From Clostridia bacterium (GTDB taxonomy: Bacteria > Bacillota_A > Clostridia > Oscillospirales > Acutalibacteraceae): DNA of 6,555 nucleotides. Shown here one piece after another: positions 1 to 4,645 of the stretch. Below the pieces are notes generated by a model. That model was not told the origin of the DNA. It did no database searches and saw only the letters and a list, made by a program, of their open reading frames with translations. The position numbers and the translations under genes were made by a program. The DNA is taken from NCBI GenBank assembly GCA_017547865.1, contig JAFYOA010000113.1:1-6555 (forward strand), read 5' to 3'. Each line of letters starts with the position of its first letter. Position 1 is the first letter of the stretch.

Positions 1-1545
1 ACGTTCGCGATCATTTCCCATCCGGACGCCGGTAAAACAACATTGACAGAAAAGTTCCTTCTGTACGGCGGTGCCATTCAGCTGGCCGGTGCAGTTAAGG
101 GAAAGAAGAATGCCCGTCACGCTGTATCCGACTGGATGGAGATCGAAAAACAGCGTGGTATTTCCGTTACCTCCTCCGTTATGCAGTTCCAGTATGACGG
201 TTACTGCATCAATATTCTTGACACACCGGGTCATCAGGACTTCTCTGAAGATACCTACCGTACACTGATGGCAGCTGACTCTGCCGTTATGGTCATCGAC
301 GCCGCTAAGGGTGTTGAGCCCCAGACCAGAAAGCTGTTCAAGGTTTGCGTCATGCGCGATATCCCCATCTTTACCTTTGTCAATAAGATGGACCGCGATG
401 CACAGAGCCCCTACGACCTGCTGGACGAGATCGAAAAGGAACTGGGCATTCAGACTTACCCCATGAATTGGCCCATCGGTTCCGGTATCGATTTCAAGGG
501 CGTGTATGACCGTGAGAACTCTGCCATCATTGAGTTTACCAGCAACGGCAACGCCCGTGAAGCCACCGCCACCAAAGTTGAACTGGATGACCTTTCTTTG
601 GAAACCACGTTGGGCGAGAACCTGTACCAGACCCTGTGCGATGACGTGGAACTGCTGGACGGCGCCGGTTATGAATTCGACCTGGACATGGTGCAGGCCG
701 GTAAGCTTTCTCCTGTATTCTTCGGCTCCGCTCTCACCAACTTCGGTGTAGAGCCTTTCCTGGAAGCTTTTTTAAAGATGACCAGCTCTCCCCTGCCCCG
801 CCACACCGTGGACGGCGAAGTGGATCCCTTCAGCAAAGACTTCTCTGCCTTTGTATTTAAAATTCAGGCCAACATGAACAAAGCCCACCGTGACCGTATC
901 GCCTTTATGCGCATTTGCTCCGGCAAGTTTGAAAAAGGCATGGACGTGACTCACGTACAGGGCGGCCGCAAGCTGAAGCTTTCTCAGCCCCAGCAGATGA
1001 TGGCCCAGAGCCGCGAAATTGTAGACGAAGCCTACGCCGGCGATATCATCGGCGTGTTTGATCCGGGCATCTTCTCCATTGGTGATACCGTGTGCAGCGG
1101 CAAGAAAGTCACCTTTGAGGGCATCCCCACCTTTGCGCCGGAATTCTTCTGCCGCGTACGCCAGAAGGACACCATGAAGCGCAAGCAGTTCGTGAAGGGC
1201 ACCGAGCAGATCGCACAGGAAGGTGCCATTCAGGTGTTCCGCGAAATCGGCAGCGGTATGGAAGAAGTGATCGTGGGCGTTGTGGGTACCCTGCAGTTCG
1301 ATGTGTTCAAGTATCGACTGGAGAGCGAATACAACGTGGACATCATCATGGAAAACCTCCCCTACTCCCTCATCCGCTGGATCGACACCCCGGATGTGGA
1401 CCTGAAGACACTGAATCTTACCTCCGATACCAAGAAGGTGCAGGATATGCGCGGCCGCTACCTGCTGCTCTTCTCCAACGAATGGAGCATCAACTGGGCA
1501 TTGGATCATAACAAGGGTCTGGAACTCTCTGAATTCAGCCGATAA
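1..1545 (+). CDS. prfC: Peptide chain release factor 3 (RF3), 5' end cut by the window edge
   Basis: RF3 is a translational GTPase that removes RF1/RF2 from the ribosome after peptide release; it is cytosolic. The frame is open from base 1 (TFAIISHPDAGKTT...) and gives 514 visible residues, ending in TAATAA. E. coli RF3 is 529 aa and has this TFAII segment at about residue 15, so only some 14-18 residues are missing. Visible GTPase motifs are the P-loop HPDAGKTT (7-14), RGISVTSS in switch I (52-59), DTPGHQDF (74-81) and NKMD (128-131). RF3-specific segments include WPIGSG and, in domain 2, DEAYAGDIIGVFDPG. The TTG at 43 lies inside the P-loop region and is not the real start. The C-terminus looks complete. 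It is followed within 10 bases by a strong terminator, so it is the last gene of its transcript. The assignment is firm by motif content; EF-G and LepA lack the DPG-type segment and have other lengths. Confidence 0.97.
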   Translation, partial: TFAIISHPDAGKTTLTEKFLLYGGAIQLAGAVKGKKNARHAVSDWMEIEKQRGISVTSSVMQFQYDGYCINILDTPGHQDFSEDTYRTLMAADSAVMVIDAAKGVEPQTRKLFKVCVMRDIPIFTFVNKMDRDAQSPYDLLDEIEKELGIQTYPMNWPIGSGIDFKGVYDRENSAIIEFTSNGNAREATATKVELDDLSLETTLGENLYQTLCDDVELLDGAGYEFDLDMVQAGKLSPVFFGSALTNFGVEPFLEAFLKMTSSPLPRHTVDGEVDPFSKDFSAFVFKIQANMNKAHRDRIAFMRICSGKFEKGMDVTHVQGGRKLKLSQPQQMMAQSREIVDEAYAGDIIGVFDPGIFSIGDTVCSGKKVTFEGIPTFAPEFFCRVRQKDTMKRKQFVKGTEQIAQEGAIQVFREIGSGMEEVIVGVVGTLQFDVFKYRLESEYNVDIIMENLPYSLIRWIDTPDVDLKTLNLTSDTKKVQDMRGRYLLLFSNEWSINWALDHNKGLELSEFSR

Positions 1546-1553
1546 TAAAAAAC

Positions 1554-1590
1554 AAGCCACTCTCAAAACAAAAGAGAGTGGCTTTTCATT
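1554..1590. terminator. Bidirectional intrinsic terminator between prfC and the alkyltransferase gene
   Basis: A perfect 11-bp stem (AAGCCACTCTC 1554-1564 with GAGAGTGGCTT 1574-1584) closes a 9-base A-rich loop. Downstream on the + strand comes TTTTCATTTTATTT. On the - strand the right-hand end runs into GTTTTTTATTA (complement of 1543-1553). The stem is fully Watson-Crick on both strands and has T-rich sequence on both sides, as expected for a terminator shared by the convergent genes prfC (ends 1545) and the alkyltransferase (ends 1595). Confidence 0.9.
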
Positions 1591-1594
1591 TTAT

Positions 1595-1903
1595 TTAAAG
1601 TTCAAAACAGGCGCAGCGGCGCATATCCACCCGGCCATCGGGCAGAAAAGTCACACCCTCTTCACGGAGAAGTTCCACCTGGCGGTTGATTCCGTTTTCT
1701 TCAAAGGCAGCGGAGGGCGTACCGTCTTTGTGCAGCACACGGTGGCAAGGCACAGAAACATCTTTGCAGCCGGCCATGGCGTAGCCCACCACCCGTGCCC
1801 AGCGGCGGTTCCCGGCCAAAGCTGCCACGGTGCCGTACGAACAGACTGTACCGTAAGGGATCTGCCGCACAACAGCGTAGATTTTATCGAATGCAGTTTC
1901 CAT
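1595..1903 (-). CDS. Small MGMT-family protein (single-domain O6-alkylguanine-DNA alkyltransferase, catalytic Cys kept)
   Basis: This 102-aa protein consists only of the C-terminal DNA-binding/active-site domain of the MGMT/Ogt family, which removes O6-alkyl groups from guanine in DNA by transfer to a cysteine. Visible: IPYGTVCSYGTVAALAG (15-31, helix-turn-helix), the Arg that flips the base in RWARVVGYAM (34-43), and the active-site box VPCHRVL (51-57) with Cys53. It is the size of alkyltransferase-like (Atl/YbaZ) proteins, which typically carry Trp instead of Cys (PWHR), so here alkyl transfer remains possible. The usual N-terminal domain of full-length Ogt is absent. ATG at 1903 was chosen because AGGAGG (complement of 1911-1916) lies 7 bases upstream. 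A longer reading from TTG at 1963 would run through the promoter and is unlikely. It is transcribed towards prfC and ends at the shared terminator. Family is certain; whether it repairs or only recognises lesions is not. Confidence 0.9.
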   Translation of the reverse strand: METAFDKIYAVVRQIPYGTVCSYGTVAALAGNRRWARVVGYAMAGCKDVSVPCHRVLHKDGTPSAAFEENGINRQVELLREEGVTFLPDGRVDMRRCACFEL

Positions 1904-1922
1904 TTGCTCCCCTCCTGCGGTG

Positions 1923-1931
1923 AGTATAGCA
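1923..1931 (-). promoter_or_regulatory. Extended -10 promoter of the alkyltransferase gene
   Basis: On the - strand the sequence reads TGCTATACT, an extended -10 (TGnTATACT). There is no good -35 at 16-18 bp, which fits the extended type. Transcription would start near 1916, so the leader is only about 12-14 bases and begins at the ribosome binding site. Confidence 0.55.
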
Positions 1932-1958
1932 TATTTTCTTTCAAAAGAAAAGCATATT
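1928..1958. repeat. Inverted repeat flanked by 8-bp direct repeats in the divergent promoter region
   Basis: TTTTCTTT (1934-1941) and AAAGAAAA (1944-1951) form a perfect 8-bp inverted repeat around a 2-base centre. AGCATATT occurs on both sides (1928-1935 and 1951-1958). It lies between the two divergent promoters, touching the -10 of the leftward one and abutting the -35 of the rightward one, where an operator would be expected. No known regulator consensus is recognised. Confidence 0.4.
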
Positions 1959-1985
1959 GACAAACCGAGCTGTTGCAGGTATGAT
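1957..1985 (+). promoter_or_regulatory. Consensus sigma-A promoter of the 80-aa gene
   Basis: TTGACA (1957-1962), a 17-base spacer and TATGAT (1980-1985) make a near-perfect housekeeping promoter. Transcription would start near 1991-1993, so AAGGAGG (1993-1999) is practically the first thing in the mRNA and the leader is about 14 bases. Confidence 0.85.
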
Positions 1986-2005
1986 GGAGAAAAAGGAGGA
2001 TAGCC

Positions 2006-2248
2006 ATGAACGAGGATTTTATTTTTGAAACGGATGAAGAAGGCTGCGGTATCGTGCTGGAAATTCCCGCTGTGGAAAAAGCGGAAGGCGACGTTTTGCT
2101 GGCCCTGCTGCAGAAAGCCATGGTGAACTACGACGGCGTAGAACTGCTGCGGAAAGAAACGAACGGAAAAATGCAGTTCTCTTTAAAAGGTGAGATTTCC
2201 GATATTCTCGCGTTGGCAGAAGAATTGCGGCCTCATTTTACTATGTAA
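2006..2248 (+). CDS. Hypothetical acidic 80-aa protein
   Basis: I do not recognise a family. The protein is acidic (about 17 Asp/Glu against 7 Lys/Arg, with a DEEG cluster near residue 10-13) and has no signal peptide or membrane segment. Its alternation of hydrophobic and charged residues (IVLEIPAVEKAEGDVLLALLQKA, given here from residues 16-38; and ISDILALAEELRPHF near the end) suggests a small folded alpha/beta domain. It is very probably expressed: it has a consensus promoter, AAGGAGG six bases before the ATG, and its own terminator directly after the stop. It is a single-gene transcript, divergent from the alkyltransferase gene and convergent with the 95-aa gene. Confidence 0.8.
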   Translation: MNEDFIFETDEEGCGIVLEIPAVEKAEGDVLLALLQKAMVNYDGVELLRKETNGKMQFSLKGEISDILALAEELRPHFTM

Positions 2249-2251
2249 GCG

Positions 2252-2285
2252 AAAGACTTGCGGCAAACGCTGCAAGTCTTTTTGA
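2252..2285 (+). terminator. Intrinsic terminator of the 80-aa gene
   Basis: AAAGACTTGC (2252-2261) pairs with GCAAGTCTTT (2272-2281). Inside, GGC (2262-2264) and GCT (2269-2271) extend the stem with one G-U pair around the loop AAAC, and a run of T follows. The G-U pair exists only in the + strand RNA; on the other strand it would be a C-A mismatch. This points to the 80-aa gene as the user, though the outer 10 bp could also help stop the convergent - strand transcript. Confidence 0.88.
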
Positions 2286-2287
2286 TT

Positions 2288-2575
2288 TTACGGGCCGTCG
2301 TTGGTGGGTTCCACTCTGTTTTTCGCCTTATCAAATTGCCACTGTTTGGAATACCCCTGGGCAATGGCCGGGAACGCATTACTTGTATCGGCAGTACGCT
2401 GGATCTCGTAGGTGCCATACTCGTTGATGAGATCGAAAGCAGATTTGCTTTCTTCCCCACTGTCCGCCTGATCGGCCTGCGCCACGGAAAGATATTCTTC
2501 CTTTGTCAGATCATTCTGTGTTCCGGCAGGTGCATCGTGCTGCCGGCGGGTCTCTTTCTTTAAATTTTTCGGCAT
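2288..2575 (-). CDS. Hypothetical hydrophilic 95-aa protein
   Basis: I do not recognise a family. The protein is rich in Lys, Glu, Asp, Gln, Asn and Ser. It has a basic N-terminus (MPKNLKKETRRQHD), a mostly polar and probably disordered middle, and a more ordered stretch from about residue 46 (FDLINEYGTYEIQRTADTSN, then AFPAIAQG) that looks like its conserved core. There is no cysteine, no membrane segment and no signal peptide. ATG at 2575 follows AGGAGG (complement of 2584-2589) by 8 bases, a strong start. It lies just past the terminator of the upstream membrane-protein operon, so it either has its own weak promoter (CATACT near 2595-2600) or is fed by readthrough. Small spore-associated or stress proteins can look like this, but no sequence match supports such a role. 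Confidence 0.75.
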   Translation of the reverse strand: MPKNLKKETRRQHDAPAGTQNDLTKEEYLSVAQADQADSGEESKSAFDLINEYGTYEIQRTADTSNAFPAIAQGYSKQWQFDKAKNRVEPTNDGP

Positions 2576-2599
2576 TCCGCATTCCTCCTGCCCTTAGTA

Positions 2600-2635
2600 T
2601 GCACAAAAAAGCTGCGAACTCATCGTCCGCAGCTT
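2600..2635 (-). terminator. Intrinsic terminator after the OadB-motif microprotein
   Basis: On the - strand AAGCTGCGGAC pairs with GTTCGCAGCTT (an 11-bp stem including one G-U) around a 5-base loop, followed by TTTTTTG. In + strand coordinates the arms are 2609-2619 and 2625-2635. The wobble pair becomes A-C on the + strand, so the - strand is the one served. The stop codon of the 67-aa gene lies 4 bases before the stem. Confidence 0.9.
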
Positions 2636-2639
2636 CTTT

Positions 2640-2843
2640 TTATTCTACAATTTCTTTATTTTCATCTTCTGTTTCTTCCGCTGCCTTTTTTGCATTGTGC
2701 AGAGAAAGCAGCCCCAGCACCACGGAAGCAACAGAAATTACGGCGGTGATACAGAAAAACACAGCCATCCACGGAGACAGCTTGGATGCAACAAAAACAG
2801 CCGTGGGGCCATCTGCCCCACCGATGATACCAATGGAATTCAT
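2640..2843 (-). CDS. 67-aa membrane microprotein with the OadB (Na+-decarboxylase beta subunit) signature
   Basis: The N-terminus carries SIGIIGGADGPTAVFVASKL (residues 3-22) followed by SP. This closely resembles a conserved internal segment of the beta subunits of Na+-translocating oxaloacetate, methylmalonyl-CoA and glutaconyl-CoA decarboxylases (OadB/MmdB/GcdB). Those are integral membrane proteins of several hundred residues, and the ADGPT segment belongs to the region implicated in Na+ translocation. Here it is followed by a single membrane helix (about 24-48, WMAVFF...LGLLSL) that does not resemble OadB, and then a charged tail rich in Lys and Glu (50-67). Start at ATG 2843; AAAGGA lies about 10 bases upstream. 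It sits 17 bases after the 32-aa peptide and just before a terminator. It cannot be a functional decarboxylase subunit alone. It may be a remnant, an accessory peptide or an independent small protein that reuses the motif. Automatic annotation may call it a decarboxylase beta subunit, which would overstate what is present. Confidence 0.82.
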   Translation of the reverse strand: MNSIGIIGGADGPTAVFVASKLSPWMAVFFCITAVISVASVVLGLLSLHNAKKAAEETEDENKEIVE

Positions 2844-2860
2844 CTTTCACACATCCTTTA

Positions 2861-2959
2861 TTATTGATTTGAATGCACGACAAACGCAACTACAACAGCC
2901 AACACAACAGCAGCCAACACGATTCCGCCTCCAATGAGAGCAGCATACGAAAGCGCCAT
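2861..2959 (-). CDS. 32-aa single-span membrane peptide (unannotated small ORF)
   Basis: Translation from ATG at 2959 gives 32 residues: MALSYAALIGGGIV, then LAAVVLAVVVAFVV, then HSNQ and TAA. Residues 3-28 form one very hydrophobic segment with a GGG turn near the N-terminus. The start is strong: GGAGG (complement of 2967-2971) lies 7 bases upstream, in the 21-base gap after the trmO stop. The next gene's ATG follows the stop by 17 bases. The ideal ribosome binding site, the purely membrane-like composition and the operon position make chance unlikely. I know no family for it. It could be a partner of the 67-aa membrane microprotein downstream, or a small regulator of a larger membrane complex. 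Confidence 0.75.
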   Translation of the reverse strand: MALSYAALIGGGIVLAAVVLAVVVAFVVHSNQ

Positions 2960-2980
2960 TTTATTTCCTCCAAAACAGAT

Positions 2981-3673
2981 TTATTTACCGGGCACCACAC
3001 GGCATACGGTAAGAATATCTTCCTGCACAGTAAAATGCACTTCAATGGCGCCAAAGGCCATTTTGTACACCCGCCGGGGATCGCTTTGGTACGCCGGGCG
3101 GGGATCCTGTGCCAACACACGAGTCAGGGCTTCCAATTCTTCGGCAGGCACCAGCGACTGCCATTCCGCCGGAAACTCCACCGCAAGCACATCTTCTTTG
3201 GTTTGCAAAGCGAAACCGCCGGCTGCCTCGGGGTGAGAATCGGTGTACGCAAGGTAAGGTTTTACATCGAAGATCGGCGTGCCGTCCAGAAGATCGGCTC
3301 CGGCAACATGCAGTACCGGGCCCTGGGGCGTGTGCAATTCCACACCGGTAAGACGAACGGAAGACAGACCGATGGCATTGGGGCGATACGGCGAACGGGA
3401 AGCAAATACGCCCATGCGGGTATTTCCACCCAAACGGGGCGGGCGCACCGTAGGCGACCAATCCTCCCGCACAGCCTTGGAAAACTGCCACAGCAGCCAC
3501 AGGTGCGTATAGCCTTCTATGCCGCGAAAAGCCTCCGGGTCGCGGTATTCCGGTTCAAACACAATGGTGGCTTCCAGGGAATCCACCAGACCGCTTTGCC
3601 GTGGAATACCGAATTTTTCCGGAAACTGGGTGTGGATATGGGCGATAATTTTCATTGGAACGGTTTCTGCCAT
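2981..3673 (-). CDS. trmO: tRNA (N6-threonylcarbamoyladenosine(37)-N6)-methyltransferase TrmO
   Basis: TrmO (TsaA/YaeB, formerly UPF0066) uses S-adenosylmethionine to methylate t6A at position 37 of certain tRNAs, giving m6t6A. The 230-aa sequence shows the family boxes in order: FPEKFGIPRQ (17-26), GIEGYTHLWLLWQF (51-64), RPPRLGGN (77-84), GVFASRSPYRPNAIGLS (88-104), and GADLLDGTPIFDVKPY (125-140) followed by LAYTD. Length matches the usual 220-240 aa with both the beta-barrel domain and the C-terminal extension (DPRPAYQ... 191 on). ATG at 3673 was chosen over the internal ATG at 3655, because only the former has GGAGG (complement of 3679-3683), 5 bases upstream. The gene starts 11 bases after the PHP gene stops, so the two are cotranscribed, and two tiny membrane ORFs follow in the same transcript. 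Family is certain. Confidence 0.96.
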   Translation of the reverse strand: MAETVPMKIIAHIHTQFPEKFGIPRQSGLVDSLEATIVFEPEYRDPEAFRGIEGYTHLWLLWQFSKAVREDWSPTVRPPRLGGNTRMGVFASRSPYRPNAIGLSSVRLTGVELHTPQGPVLHVAGADLLDGTPIFDVKPYLAYTDSHPEAAGGFALQTKEDVLAVEFPAEWQSLVPAEELEALTRVLAQDPRPAYQSDPRRVYKMAFGAIEVHFTVQEDILTVCRVVPGK

Positions 3674-3684
3674 GGGAACCTCCG

Positions 3685-4410
3685 TTACTTCAGGTACTTT
3701 TCTGCTCGGGGCAGTACATAGTGCCGATCCTGATGAGCGGGATCATTCACTTCCTGCACATGCAGGGTGACTTCATCGGCGGTGAGAATAAATTTTGCAA
3801 GATCACAATCAGTCTGCACCCAATCGGGCAGGTAAACACCGCAGTGCGGACGATAAGTATCGGCGTGAAAATCGCCGCCGCAGGTAAGGATCAATCCTGC
3901 AGCACGGGCAGCTTCTTCCAGTTCCTGCTGGTAACTCTTTCCATAGAGCGGATGGCAGTTGATCTCCAGACCATCCAGGAAGTCGGTATCCAGCACATGG
4001 CAGCCATTGCGGAAAGGATGAGCCTGCACCAATGCGCAATCGTTTGCCCGCACGATCTCATACAATTCTTCCAGACTGTAATCGTACAAACGGGGATACT
4101 TCCGCAGAAAACCGGCATCCACACCGTAAATAAGCAGATGAATACTGGGCCAAAAATTTGCAGTCACTTCCACACCGAAGAAAACTTTCATGCCCATTTG
4201 GCCGCCCAATTCTTTGGCGTATTCGTACTCACTGATATATCGTTCAACAAATTCTTCACAGCTGCCGCCGTTCAGATAAGATTCCTGGTAGTGGTTGGTA
4301 AGCACAATGCCGTCCAATCCCACCGCCTTGGCTTCACGAAGAACGTCCGGTGCGGGAATCTGGCAGCAGCGGCTGATACCTTTGGTATGTGCGTGCAGAT
4401 CGATAAGCAT
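3685..4410 (-). CDS. PHP-domain metal-dependent hydrolase
   Basis: This 241-aa protein belongs to the polymerase-and-histidinol-phosphatase (PHP) superfamily of metal-dependent phosphoesterases. Ligand motifs appear in order: DLHAHT (4-9), LTNH (37-40), GVEVTA (79-84), QAHPFR (129-134), EINCHP (149-154) and GGDFHA (178-183). Likely metal ligands are His6, His8, His40, Glu81, His131, Asp180 and His182. The second motif reads TNH rather than the more common TDH. No polymerase or other domain is attached, and the substrate cannot be told; stand-alone PHP proteins include nucleotide and oligonucleotide phosphatases and histidinol phosphatases. ATG at 4410 has AAGGGAG seven bases upstream. It is the first gene of a cluster with trmO and two membrane peptides. 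A TATAAT box lies at 4439-4444. Confidence 0.92.
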   Translation of the reverse strand: MLIDLHAHTKGISRCCQIPAPDVLREAKAVGLDGIVLTNHYQESYLNGGSCEEFVERYISEYEYAKELGGQMGMKVFFGVEVTANFWPSIHLLIYGVDAGFLRKYPRLYDYSLEELYEIVRANDCALVQAHPFRNGCHVLDTDFLDGLEINCHPLYGKSYQQELEEAARAAGLILTCGGDFHADTYRPHCGVYLPDWVQTDCDLAKFILTADEVTLHVQEVNDPAHQDRHYVLPRAEKYLK

Positions 4411-4438
4411 AGCTTTTCTCCCTTGGGATTTTTTCTTT

Positions 4439-4444
4439 ATTATA
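4439..4444 (-). promoter_or_regulatory. -10 box of the PHP-trmO operon
   Basis: A perfect TATAAT lies on the - strand 28 bases before the PHP start codon. The 17-bp-spaced -35 position reads TTTTCT and overlaps the U tract of the preceding terminator, so the promoter has a poor -35. Confidence 0.55.
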
Positions 4445-4456
4445 CTGCGTTTGAGG

Positions 4457-4487
4457 CAAAAAGAAAAGAGGCTTCCAAAAGGAAACC
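4457..4487 (-). terminator. Second terminator between spo0A and the PHP gene
   Basis: On the - strand GGTTTCC (complement of 4481-4487) pairs with GGAAGCC (complement of 4470-4476) around the loop TTTT. The stem is 7 bp including one T-G wobble and is followed by TCTTTTCTTTTTG. The wobble would be a C-A mismatch on the + strand. Short stem but an excellent U tract. It lies about 55 bases beyond the first hairpin downstream of the spo0A-type gene. Confidence 0.7.
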
Positions 4488-4535
4488 GCTAAACCTACTG
4501 GTTCTCTTTTTGTGCACTGGCCAAAATATTCTGAA

Positions 4536-4576
4536 CGAACAAAACACCCTCACGCTTTATATGCGCGAAGGTGTTT
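4536..4576 (-). terminator. Terminator downstream of the spo0A-type gene
   Basis: In - strand RNA, AAACACCTTCGCGC (complement of 4563-4576) pairs along all 14 positions with GCGTGAGGGTGTTT (complement of 4542-4555), using two G-U pairs and a 7-base loop, then TGTTCGTT follows. On the + strand those two positions would be C-A mismatches, so the - strand is the functional one. The U tract is mediocre, which may be why a second hairpin follows. Confidence 0.75.
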
Positions 4577-4645
4577 CTTCTTTTACTAAAAGGTATTTGA
4601 TTGAACGGACAGAAAAACCATATGGAAAATAACAGGGAAATCACT

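Noticed and set aside
772..1566. 264-codon open frame antisense to prfC
   Set aside because: It lies entirely opposite a well-conserved gene, has no ribosome binding site and its translation (rich in His, Ala, Gly, Val) resembles no protein; it is a by-product of codon bias.
1904..1963. N-terminal extension of the alkyltransferase from TTG at 1963
   Set aside because: The extension would cover the extended -10 promoter and the ribosome binding site of the ATG at 1903.
1958..1963. TTGTCA on the - strand as a -35 box for the alkyltransferase gene
   Set aside because: The distance to the TATACT box is far above 17 bp and the hexamer is simply the complement of the overlapping + strand TTGACA.
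2873..3721. 282-codon + strand frame opposite trmO
   Set aside because: Shadow of trmO, rich in Arg, His and Gly, with no start signal; trmO motifs on the - strand are unambiguous.
3655..4632. 325-codon + strand frame opposite the PHP gene
   Set aside because: It is longer than the real gene but has no ribosome binding site and runs through a promoter and two terminators; the PHP metal motifs are on the other strand.
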